Below the pieces are notes generated by a model. That model was not told the origin of the DNA. It saw only the letters and a program-made list of their open reading frames with translations, and did no database searches. 64,000 nt of DNA, from contig NZ_MAXF01000016.1 of the NCBI RefSeq assembly GCF_001704635.1, forward strand, positions 82,568 through 146,567, written 5' to 3'. The DNA is from Streptomyces sparsogenes. GTDB taxonomy: Bacteria; Actinomycetota; Actinomycetes; Streptomycetales; Streptomycetaceae. Of this stretch, positions 43,461 to 50,954 are shown piece by piece. The position numbers and the translations under genes were made by a program. Position 1 is the first letter of the stretch. Each line of letters begins with the position of its first letter.

Positions 43461-44603
43461 TCAGAGCAGGCCCTCCAGGCGTTCGGCGAGCAGGTCCCAG
43501 CGCCAGCGCTCCTCCACCCAGGCGCGCCCCCGCTCCCCCATCCGCCGCCGCAGCTCCGGGTCCTGGAGCAGTGCCACGATCCGCTCGGCCGCCTGGCCGG
43601 CGGAGCCGCCGCGCACCACCCAGCCCGTCTCGCCGTCGAGGACCGCGTCCGGCGCGCCACCGGAGTCGCCCGCCACGACGGGCAGACCGGTCGCGGACGC
43701 CTCCAGATAGACGATGCCGAGCCCTTCCACGTCCAGCCCGCCACGGCGGGTGCGGCACGGCATGGCGAACACGTCCCCCGCGCCGTAGTGGGCGGGCAGT
43801 TCCTCCCAGGGGACCGCGCCGGTGAAGCGCACGGAGCCGGCGACCCCGGTGGTCTCGGCCAGCCGGTGCAGCTCCTTGGCGTACGGGCCGCCGCCGACGA
43901 TCAGCAGGACGGCGTCCGGGACCTCGGCGAGGATCCGCGGCATGGCCTCGATGAGGGTGTCCTGTCCCTTGCGCGGCACCAGCCGGGACACACAGACGAC
44001 GACGGGACGGTCGGCGAGCCCGAGCCGGACGCGGATCTCCTGGCCGCCGGAGTCGGGGTGGAAGGTCTTCTCGTCCACGCCGGGCGGCAGTTGGACCATG
44101 CGGGCCGCTGCCTCCGGCCCCACCGCGGCCGCGATCCGCGAGCGGGTGTACTCGCCGAGGTAGGTCAGGGTGTCGGTGGACTCGCCGATGCGGCGCAGCA
44201 GCCCCCGGGAGGCGGGCAGCTGGGCCCAGGCCGCCTCGTGCCCGTGGGTGGTCGCCACCAGCCGCCGGGCGCCGGCCCTGCGCAGCGCGGGGGCCATCAG
44301 CCCGAGCGGCGCGGCGGCCCCGAACCACACCGAGGCGCAGCCGTGGGCGCGCAGCAGCTCGGTGGCCCGCCGGGTCACCCGCGGGGTGGGCAGCAGCATG
44401 GTGGTGCGGTCCCGTACGACCCGGAACGGCTGCTCGGCGTCGAACCGGGCGGTGGCCTCGGCGCCCTCGCGGCCGTGCTTCCAGGTGGAGGCGTAGACGA
44501 CGACCTGCCCCGGGTCCAGGCGCAGCGCCATGTTGTGCAGGAACGCCTGGATGCCGCCGGGCCGGGGCGGGAAGTCGTTGGTGACGATCAGGGTCTTGTC
44601 CAT
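43461..44603 (-). CDS. pimB: GT4 mannosyltransferase PimB-like
   Basis: 380 aa. GT-B glycosyltransferase with LIVTNDFPPRPGGIQAFLHNMA at the N-terminus, YLGEYTRSRI, SRLVPRKGQDTLIEAMP, and the E-X7-E region DVEGLGIVYLEASATGLPVV. The opening sequence and gene pairing with a fadD15-type gene match PimB', which transfers the second mannose onto phosphatidylinositol mannoside from GDP-Man. Actinobacterial envelope glycolipids are the likely product. Convergent with fadD; MATE gene upstream on the same strand. Confidence 0.85.
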   Translation of the reverse strand: MDKTLIVTNDFPPRPGGIQAFLHNMALRLDPGQVVVYASTWKHGREGAEATARFDAEQPFRVVRDRTTMLLPTPRVTRRATELLRAHGCASVWFGAAAPLGLMAPALRRAGARRLVATTHGHEAAWAQLPASRGLLRRIGESTDTLTYLGEYTRSRIAAAVGPEAAARMVQLPPGVDEKTFHPDSGGQEIRVRLGLADRPVVVCVSRLVPRKGQDTLIEAMPRILAEVPDAVLLIVGGGPYAKELHRLAETTGVAGSVRFTGAVPWEELPAHYGAGDVFAMPCRTRRGGLDVEGLGIVYLEASATGLPVVAGDSGGAPDAVLDGETGWVVRGGSAGQAAERIVALLQDPELRRRMGERGRAWVEERWRWDLLAERLEGLL

Positions 44604-44646
44604 CCCCGCCGACAGTACCGGGTGGGGGCGGTCGGTACGGGTCCGA

Positions 44647-46197
44647 TCAGGACGCGCCGACTCGGTCCGGCGCCCGCTCGGCGGCCGCCGGGGGCGGGGC
44701 GAAGCGGCGGGACAGGGCCAGCACGGCCAGGCACTGGAGGGCGGCGGCCAGCGCCATGGCCGCGCACACCCCGGGCAGTCCGAAGCCGGCGAGGCCGTGG
44801 GCCAGGGGCAGCTGGACGGCCGTGCCGGCGAGGGTGACGCGCAGCATCAGCGGGCTGCCCCCGGCCCCCTCGAAGACCCCGCCGACGGCGATGAAGCAGC
44901 CCAGGAGGGCCAGATACGGGCCCAGGCAGCGCAGGAACGCGGTGCCGGCCTCGGCGACGTCCGGCCGGGCGCCGAAGGCCCGCATCACCCACGGCGCGGC
45001 GGCCAGCAGCGCGAGGGCGGCCAGCACGCCGAGCGCGGCGCCGAGCAGCGCGGCCTGGCGGGCGATGGCGGCGCGCCCGTCGCGGCCGGCGCCGAGGGTG
45101 TGGGCGGTGTGGATGGCGGCGGCCTGCCGCACGGCATAGAAGGACATGGTGGCCACGTACATGGCCTTGGTGGCGATGGCGTACGCGGCGACGGAGGGCA
45201 CCCCGATCCGCGCCACGACGGCGACCAGCAGCAGGGAGCCGGCCATCCGGGCCGTGAAGTCGGCGGCCATCGGCAGGCCGGTGGCGGCGGTGGCGCGCAG
45301 GGCGCTCCAGGTGCGCCCGGCGGGGCGGGCGGTGGCGGCCTGGCGCAGCAGGGGGTTGCGGCCTGGGGTGCGGTAGGGATCGGGAGAAGGAGCGGCGTCC
45401 GGCGCGGTCGATCGCAAGGCGCCGGAAGGTCCTCGTAGCGGAGCTACTAGGGCGTTTCGGCAACGCCGCGAGCGGCTGTGCCGGGCGTCGCGACGCCGAT
45501 CCCTACCGCACCCCAGGCCGCTGCGACGCAGCGCCACCAGGCCGGCCGCGAGGGCGGCCGAGCGGCCGGCGACGGTGGCCCAGGCGGCGCCGTGGACGCC
45601 GAGCGTGGGCAGCCCGCACAGGCCGAAGATCAGCAGCGGGTCGAGGACGAGGATCAGCGCGTTGCCGAGGAAGGCGAGGCGCATGGGGGTGCGGGTGTCC
45701 CCGGCTCCCTTGAGGATGCCGTCGAGGAGGTTCTGCGCGAAGAAGACGGCGAGGCCGGGCAGGGAGATCGCGAAGTAGCCGGCGGCCAGCCGCTGGGCCG
45801 GCCCGTCGCCGCCGCCGAGCACCAGGGAGGCCAGGGGCTCGCGCAGCGCCCAGCCGCCCACCGCGACGGCCGGGGTGAGCAGCGCGCACAGCGCCCACCC
45901 GCCGCGCACGGCGGTGCGCAGGGCCACCGGGTCGCGGGCGCCCCGGGCGCGGGCCACGAGCACGGTGGTGCCGCTGCCGGCCATGAGGATCAGGCCCAGG
46001 GCGAGGTTCTCGACGTTGGTGGCCACGGCCACGGCGGCGACGGCCGGGCCGCCGAGGCGGGCCACCCACACCATGTTGACGATTCCGGCGACCACACCGG
46101 CCAGCAGTTCGCCATAGACCGGATACGCCAGCCTCACCAGCCGGCCCCGGTGCGCCTTGCCCTGGTGCTCCCCGACCCGTCGCTGCTCGGACGACAT
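44647..46197 (-). CDS. MATE-family efflux transporter carrying an insertion
   Basis: 516 aa from ATG 46197 (GGGAGAGAAG upstream). Twelve-helix MATE/DinF-type antiporter: first half AYPVYGELLAGVVAG onward, second half RATAATGLPMAADF onward. Between the halves, residues about 226-280 come from a palindromic DNA element (45358-45521) that reads through in frame as an Arg/Ser/Pro-rich, non-membrane segment. Without it the protein would be about 462 aa, the usual MATE length. Divergent from a PadR regulator, with repeat operators between. Drug or cationic metabolite export is likely. Confidence 0.88.
   Translation of the reverse strand: MSSEQRRVGEHQGKAHRGRLVRLAYPVYGELLAGVVAGIVNMVWVARLGGPAVAAVAVATNVENLALGLILMAGSGTTVLVARARGARDPVALRTAVRGGWALCALLTPAVAVGGWALREPLASLVLGGGDGPAQRLAAGYFAISLPGLAVFFAQNLLDGILKGAGDTRTPMRLAFLGNALILVLDPLLIFGLCGLPTLGVHGAAWATVAGRSAALAAGLVALRRSGLGCGRDRRRDARHSRSRRCRNALVAPLRGPSGALRSTAPDAAPSPDPYRTPGRNPLLRQAATARPAGRTWSALRATAATGLPMAADFTARMAGSLLLVAVVARIGVPSVAAYAIATKAMYVATMSFYAVRQAAAIHTAHTLGAGRDGRAAIARQAALLGAALGVLAALALLAAAPWVMRAFGARPDVAEAGTAFLRCLGPYLALLGCFIAVGGVFEGAGGSPLMLRVTLAGTAVQLPLAHGLAGFGLPGVCAAMALAAALQCLAVLALSRRFAPPPAAAERAPDRVGAS
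45358..45521. mobile_element. 164-bp palindromic MITE-like element inside the MATE gene
   Basis: Perfect 26-bp inverted repeats at 45358-45383 and 45496-45521 enclose 112 bases. Inside are hairpins GTAGC-GGA-GCTAC (45435-45447) and GGCGTT-TCGGC-AACGCC (45451-45467). It encodes no transposase. It interrupts the MATE coding frame without a stop and keeps the frame. Such elements look like non-autonomous MITEs or structured palindromic repeats; the family name is not known to me and no second copy is in the window. No target duplication can be identified unambiguously. Confidence 0.78.
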
Positions 46198-46223
46198 CGC
46201 TTCTCTCCCCCGCGACAAACGAA

Positions 46224-46256
46224 TACCTCGATTAGAGGTACCACGATGAGAGGTAT
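46224..46256. promoter_or_regulatory. PadR operator repeats between MATE and padR
   Basis: TACCTC-GATTA-GAGGTA (46224-46240) is a perfect palindrome, and a third half site GAGGTAT starts 15 bases later (46250-46256). They lie between the divergent MATE (start 46197) and padR (start 46310) genes. GAGGTA repeats fit dimer binding by PadR. Confidence 0.7.
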
Positions 46257-46309
46257 CATGATGCGGGCGAGCGGACAAGGGAAACGCAAGGGGAAGGGCG
46301 TCGCCGAAG

Positions 46310-46888
46310 GTGCTGGAGCTGTCGATCCTCGGTTTCCTGTACGACCAGCCGCTCCACGGCTACGAGTTGAAGGAGCGCATCAAGGCCCTGAGCGGCCATG
46401 TACGCCCGGTCAGCGACGGCGCGCTCTACCCGGCGATCACCCGGCTGACGAAGGCCGGCCTGCTGGAGCAGCGCACCGAGCCGGGCGCGGGCGCCGCCCC
46501 GCGCCGGGTGCTGTCCCTCACCGACGCGGGCCGCGCCGAACTGCTGTCCCGGCTGCGCGCGCCCAAGGACGTGGAGATCACCGACGGCCAGCGCTTCTTC
46601 ACGCTGCTCGCCTTCCTCCGCCATCTGCCCGACCCGGCCGAGCAGGCGGCCGTGCTGCGCCGCCGCCAGGCGTTCCTGGACGCCCCGTCGAGCTTCTTCT
46701 ACGAGGGCGGGGAGCCGGTCCGCGCCGAGGGGGCCGGGGACGTCTTCCGCGAGGGCATGCTCCGGATCGCCCGGGCGACCACCGCCGAGGAGAGGCGGTG
46801 GCTCGCGGACGCCCTGTCCCGACTGGAGGTCCCGCCCCGGCCGGAGGTCCCGCCCCGGCCGGAGGGGCAGGGGCCCGAGGTGGCCTGA
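46310..46888 (+). CDS. PadR-family transcriptional regulator
   Basis: 192 aa, GTG start. Winged-HTH with LELSILGFLYDQPLHGYELKERI and DGALYPAITRLTKAGLLEQR, and a C-terminal dimerising helix region, ending in a Pro/Arg repeat (EVPPRP twice). Divergent from the MATE exporter with TACCTC/GAGGTA operators between, so it very likely represses that exporter and itself, with derepression by an exported drug. Confidence 0.92.
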   Translation: MLELSILGFLYDQPLHGYELKERIKALSGHVRPVSDGALYPAITRLTKAGLLEQRTEPGAGAAPRRVLSLTDAGRAELLSRLRAPKDVEITDGQRFFTLLAFLRHLPDPAEQAAVLRRRQAFLDAPSSFFYEGGEPVRAEGAGDVFREGMLRIARATTAEERRWLADALSRLEVPPRPEVPPRPEGQGPEVA

Positions 46889-46895
46889 GGGAGGC

Positions 46896-48203
46896 TCAGC
46901 GGGCCGGGCGGGCCACGCCGAACTGGGCGGCCACGTACGCGCGCCACAGGTCGGTGAACTCGCCCAGGCCCACGCCCAGCACCTCGCGCAGCGCGGACTC
47001 CACCGCCCCCTCGCGGCGCGGGCTCTCGCCCACCGCCCGGTAGAACGCGACGAGTTTCCGCTCCCCCCACTTCTGCGCGATCATGCGGCAGGCCAGCCAG
47101 CCCTCCTCGTACGCCTGGGACAGGCGCTCGGCCTTGCCGCCGAAGCTGAAGGCGCCGTCCGCCGGGAGCGCGTCCGGCAGCCGGCCGGCCGCGACGGCCT
47201 GGGCGAGTTCGGGGGCCACCTCGTGGGGGCCGCGGCCGGCGCCCAGGTAGCCCGCCCAGTCGGCGAAGCCCTCGGAGAGCCACAGCGGGGTGGCGGCCGT
47301 GGTGGCGGCGCGGGTGGCCACATGGGCCGTCTCATGGGTGATGACCACGCGCCGGCCGAAGTCGCCGAGGATCCGGTACGCCTCGGGGTTGACGATGACC
47401 CGGTCGGCGGCCGCGTCCCGGCCGCCGCCCACCTCGCCCGTGGTGACGGCCGCGATGCCGCGGTAGCCGCTCGCGGAGGAGCCCAGCAGGGCGGCCATCC
47501 GGTCCAGGGAGGCGGGGACCTCCACCACGACCCGCCCGGCCCAGGAGTGCGGCCACACCTTCCGCAGCACGCCCACCCCCCGGTCCGCGGCGGCCGCCAC
47601 CTCGCGCAGCCGCCGCCGGTCCTGGCCAACGCCGAGGACCAGGCTGTGCTCGCCGCGCACGGCGCTCACCGCGCCCTGGTCCCACAGCTCCACGGAGGTC
47701 CGCCGGCCGTCGTCCTCGCCGTCGTCGGAGGCCACGTACCAGCGCCCGTTCCGCTGGGCCAGGGTCAGATACTCCTCGGCGACCACGGGCGCGGTGTCGT
47801 ATCCGGAGATCCGGTAGCGCAGTTCGACCCGGGCGGCGAGGCGGCGGCCCTGGCCGAGGGAGGGGGTGAAGCCGCCGGTGTCCACCAGGCGGTAGGTCCA
47901 GGAGCGCAGCGGTACGGCGGCCAGGTTCGCGAACATCCGCCGCTGCTCGGCCAGATAGCGGGCCGAGCTCCGGTCGACGGTGGCCAGGAAGGCGTCGGCG
48001 TCCCGCTCCCGGACCGCCGCGGCCCGCCGGTCGAGCAGCCGCTGCACGGCCTGCCCGTCGCGCCCCGCGGCGTCGTCGGGGGGCGGGGCGGCGCCGCAGC
48101 CGGTGAGCGCGGTGGCCGGCAGGGCGCAGAGCGCGGCCAGGCACAGCGCCGCCGCCCGTCTGGTCGCCCACCGCCGTCGGCCCGCCCGCCGCATACCCGC
48201 CAC
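46896..48203 (-). CDS. Putative HExxH metallopeptidase lipoprotein
   Basis: 435 aa, GTG 48203 (or ATG 48194). A basic N-terminus, hydrophobic stretch and lipobox LTGC (Cys about residue 36) mark a secreted lipoprotein. An NTF2-like region is followed by the zinc motif HETAH with a downstream Glu in LSEGFADW, a gluzincin-like arrangement (HExxH + 20-30 residues + E). Function unstudied as far as I know. Lies between padR (convergent) and two NlpC/P60 hydrolases, so a cell-wall-associated role is plausible. Confidence 0.8.
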   Translation of the reverse strand: MAGMRRAGRRRWATRRAAALCLAALCALPATALTGCGAAPPPDDAAGRDGQAVQRLLDRRAAAVRERDADAFLATVDRSSARYLAEQRRMFANLAAVPLRSWTYRLVDTGGFTPSLGQGRRLAARVELRYRISGYDTAPVVAEEYLTLAQRNGRWYVASDDGEDDGRRTSVELWDQGAVSAVRGEHSLVLGVGQDRRRLREVAAAADRGVGVLRKVWPHSWAGRVVVEVPASLDRMAALLGSSASGYRGIAAVTTGEVGGGRDAAADRVIVNPEAYRILGDFGRRVVITHETAHVATRAATTAATPLWLSEGFADWAGYLGAGRGPHEVAPELAQAVAAGRLPDALPADGAFSFGGKAERLSQAYEEGWLACRMIAQKWGERKLVAFYRAVGESPRREGAVESALREVLGVGLGEFTDLWRAYVAAQFGVARPAR

Positions 48204-48248
48204 GCCGTAGATCGTACGAGGCCGACGGGCCGGATTCAGGCGCGCGTA

Positions 48249-49337
48249 TCAGACACGTGTGATGGCGGAAATCGGCATCATGCCGACCGGGTCGTACCGC
48301 ACCCGCGCCCCCGGGTAGGGCGCGTGGATGACCCGCCCGTCGCCCGCGTACATCCCGACGTGGCCCGCGTCGGAGCGGTAGACCACCAGGTCGCCCGGGC
48401 GGATGTGGCCGAGCGTCACCTGCTGCCCGGCGGAGGCCTGCTGCTGCGAGGTGCGCGGGATCGCCACCCCGGCCCGCCCGTACGCCCATTGGGTCAGCCC
48501 CGAGCAGTCGAACGCCGCGGGCCCGGCCTGCCCCCAGGCGTAGGGCCGGCCCACCGCCCCGCGCGCGGCCTCGAGGGCGGCGGCGGCGCGTGGCGAGGAC
48601 GGCGGCAGATCGGGCGCGCCGGACGGCTGGAGGGCCGCCGGGGAGCCGTGCAGATAGGCCGTGCGCTCGCCGGGTGACAGGGCGTTGAGCAGTCGGCGCG
48701 CGGTGGCCAGCTTGTGCCGCACCGCCCGCTTGTGGCGGATGACCGCCTTGCGGCTGTGCTCCAGCCGCGCCAGCCGGGCGGCCGCCTCGGCGCGCTGCTG
48801 GCGCAGCGTGCGCTGGGCGGCCTGGAAGACCCGCAGCTGCCCGGCCTGCCGCTCGCCGATCCGCTCCAGGGTGGCGGCCTTGGTCAGGTAGTGGGCGGGG
48901 TCCTCGGAGAGGATCAGGGCGAGGCCGGGGGCGACGCCGCCGGAGCGGTACTGCCCGCCGGCGAGGGCGGCGAGCGCCAACCGCATCCGGTTGAGCCGCT
49001 CCTGGCCGCGGGCGACGCGGTCCTGGAGCCGGTCGACCTGGCGGCGCAGCCCCTCGGTGTGCGCCTCGGCCGCGTTGTACCGCTCGGTGGCCCGCTCGGC
49101 CTGCGCGTAGAGCCGCTGGACGGCGCCGGGGGTGGCGCCCTGGGCCGTGGGGTCCTGGGCGGGGTCGCGCGGCTCGGCGCCGGCCGGGACCGCCGACAGC
49201 ACGGCCGCCTGGGCCACGGCGGCCGAGGCGGCGGTCAGGGCGGTCACCCGGCCCAGGAGGGCGGCCCGGCCGGAGCCGGAACGCACCGGGCCGGGCTGGG
49301 GGTTTCCGGGCTGAGAGGGACGGCGAGAGGACGCCAT
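48249..49337 (-). CDS. NlpC/P60 cell-wall hydrolase (copy 1)
   Basis: 362 aa from ATG 49337. A Sec-type signal (ALTAASAAVAQAAVLSAVPAGA) precedes an Arg/Gln-rich coiled coil (about residues 60-220) and a C-terminal C40 peptidase with catalytic Cys in FDCSGLTQWAYG and His in DAGHVGMYAG. Cleaves peptide stems in peptidoglycan; the coiled coil usually mediates recruitment or autoinhibition. Paralogue of 49641-50666. Counterpart of the syntenic M. tuberculosis Rv2190c. Degenerate 17-bp repeats sit in its leader. Confidence 0.93.
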   Translation of the reverse strand: MASSRRPSQPGNPQPGPVRSGSGRAALLGRVTALTAASAAVAQAAVLSAVPAGAEPRDPAQDPTAQGATPGAVQRLYAQAERATERYNAAEAHTEGLRRQVDRLQDRVARGQERLNRMRLALAALAGGQYRSGGVAPGLALILSEDPAHYLTKAATLERIGERQAGQLRVFQAAQRTLRQQRAEAAARLARLEHSRKAVIRHKRAVRHKLATARRLLNALSPGERTAYLHGSPAALQPSGAPDLPPSSPRAAAALEAARGAVGRPYAWGQAGPAAFDCSGLTQWAYGRAGVAIPRTSQQQASAGQQVTLGHIRPGDLVVYRSDAGHVGMYAGDGRVIHAPYPGARVRYDPVGMMPISAITRV

Positions 49338-49361
49338 GGGGAAGCCGCACTCCCTTCCGCT

Positions 49362-49475
49362 GTGTCGGGAAGTCCGCTGAGTCGCGAAGTCCGTTGTGTC
49401 GGAATGCCTGTTGCGTCGCAATGTCTGGTGTGTGGGGATGTCCGGTGTCTGGGGATGTTCGTCGCGTCGCAACGA
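49362..49475. repeat. Degenerate 17-bp tandem repeats upstream of NlpC/P60 copy 1
   Basis: Six imperfect 17-bp units (first GTGTCGGGAAGTCCGCT at 49362) run without gaps to 49463, then a partial seventh to 49475. On the coding (minus) strand they are CGACACARCGGACTTCC-like. They end 25 bases before the start codon, in a 303-base gap that otherwise holds no gene. Confidence 0.75.
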
Positions 49476-49640
49476 ACTGCGCGCAGACAGTAACCGGACG
49501 ATCACGCACGGTCCAATGGCCGTACCGGGCAGACAATGTGACGCCCCGCCGGAGACGCAGGTCACCGGCGGGGCGGACGCTCAGCGGGAGTGGTCGGCTT
49601 CCCCCTAATTCCCCCGAACGGACGGTCCGGGGACGGGTCG

Positions 49641-50666
49641 TCAGACCCGGACGCCGAACATGAACGGCATGTTGTCCATCGACTCGTAGCGCACATTGGC
49701 CCCCGGCTTGGGAGCGTGGAGGACCTGGCCGTTGCCCGCGTACAGGCCTATGTGGTGCAGGTCGCCGTAGAAGAGGACCAGGTCGCCCGGCTTGAGTTCG
49801 CCGCGGCTGATGCGGGTGCCGGCGTTGGCCTGGTCCTGGGAGATGCGCGGCAGCGAGACGCCGGCCTGGGCGTAGGCCCAGCCGGTGAGCCCGGAGCAGT
49901 CGAAGGAGGAGGGCCCGGTCGCGCCCCACACGTACGGCGAGCCTATCTTCGTCTTGGCGGCGGCCAGCGCGGCGGCGGCGAAGTTGGAGTTGGGGGCCTC
50001 GTTGCCCAGGTCCACCCGCTCGGTGGAGCGGTTGGCCCGCTCCTTCTCCTTGGCCGCGATCCGGGCCCGCTCCTGGGCGGAGAGGGTGTTCAGGAGCTGC
50101 TGGGCCTTGGAGAGCTTGCCCTGGATCTCCTTCTTCTTCTGACCCAGCGCCTTGCGGGTGTCCTCGAGGTCCTGCAGCTTGGTGGCCGCCTCTTCGCGCT
50201 GCTGCTTGAGCGTGCGCTGCTTGTCGGCGATCTTGCGCAGCGACTCGGCCTGCTTGCTGCTCAGCTGGTTGAGCGTGGAGGCCTTGTCGAGGTAGCTGTC
50301 CGGGTCGGAGGAGAGCAGCAGCTGCACGGAGGGGTCGATGCCCCCGGAGCGGTACTGGGCGGTGGCCATCGAACCCAGGCCGTTGCGGAGCTTGTTCAGC
50401 TCCTCCTGACCGCGCGCCACCTTGTCCTGGAGCTCGCCGACCTGCTTCTCCAGCTTCTCCTTCTTCTCCTTGGCGCCGTTGTACTTCTCGGTCGCCTGCT
50501 CCGCCTGCTCGTAGAGCTTGTCGACCTGCTCCTTGACGTCCTTCTTGTCCGCCTTGGGCGCGGCCTGCGCGGCCTGGGACGAGAGGGCGACAGCCGCGGC
50601 GGCCGTCGCGGTGAAGACGGTTACCCGAGTGCGGCTCGGCTGCTTGGGTCGACGGTGGGACGCCAC
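49641..50666 (-). CDS. NlpC/P60 cell-wall hydrolase (copy 2)
   Basis: 341 aa, GTG 50666 with GAAGGAG upstream. Signal peptide (TATAAAAVALSSQAAQA), then a long Lys/Glu/Gln-rich coiled coil (about residues 40-225) and an NlpC/P60 domain with Cys in FDCSGLTGWAYAQAG and His in DLHHIGLYAG. A D-glutamyl or stem-peptide hydrolase acting on peptidoglycan. The 288-base leader is strongly structured (see 50670-50830), and cell-wall hydrolase genes of Streptomyces are known to be riboswitch-controlled. Confidence 0.94.
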   Translation of the reverse strand: MASHRRPKQPSRTRVTVFTATAAAAVALSSQAAQAAPKADKKDVKEQVDKLYEQAEQATEKYNGAKEKKEKLEKQVGELQDKVARGQEELNKLRNGLGSMATAQYRSGGIDPSVQLLLSSDPDSYLDKASTLNQLSSKQAESLRKIADKQRTLKQQREEAATKLQDLEDTRKALGQKKKEIQGKLSKAQQLLNTLSAQERARIAAKEKERANRSTERVDLGNEAPNSNFAAAALAAAKTKIGSPYVWGATGPSSFDCSGLTGWAYAQAGVSLPRISQDQANAGTRISRGELKPGDLVLFYGDLHHIGLYAGNGQVLHAPKPGANVRYESMDNMPFMFGVRV

Positions 50667-50669
50667 GAA

Positions 50670-50830
50670 GGCGAGCTCCTTCTTCCTCCAGCCGCCTACC
50701 GGGTGGGGGCAAACCCCGGCTCCGCGGAACGCAGGGCACGCGGACTCGGCGGTACCCCCGCTGCCATCCCGGATGGATGATCAACCGCGCGGAGGTTCGA
50801 GCTGACCTTAGTGACCTCGTCGTGATCCGT
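50670..50830 (-). promoter_or_regulatory. Structured 5' leader, possible c-di-AMP-type riboswitch
   Basis: Read on the minus strand, this leader has a CCATCC-G-GGATGG hairpin, an ACCGCCGAGTCC segment and a GGAGCCGGGG...CCCGGTAGGCGG run just before the Shine-Dalgarno. The last segments resemble parts of the ydaO (c-di-AMP) motif found before Streptomyces hydrolase genes, but the canonical GGGGTGAA and CAGCTAACC elements were not found. Treat as a candidate leader RNA. Confidence 0.35.
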
Positions 50831-50954
50831 TCAAATCCCACAGACGAAAAAGTCGGTCTTCGGGCGCATCTTTTACAAACAACACACATACGGTAACGGT
50901 CGATTGACGCTCCGCAGACGTCAAACGCCCCTCGGCCCACCTCTCGGCGGCAGC

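Noticed and set aside
50670..50830. Confident c-di-AMP riboswitch
   Set aside because: GGGGTGAA and CAGCTAACC motifs were not found; kept only as a low-confidence structured leader.
47332..50940. 1202-codon open frame on the minus strand
   Set aside because: A GC-skew artefact covering three real genes in other frames; its translation is low-complexity Arg/Pro/Ala.
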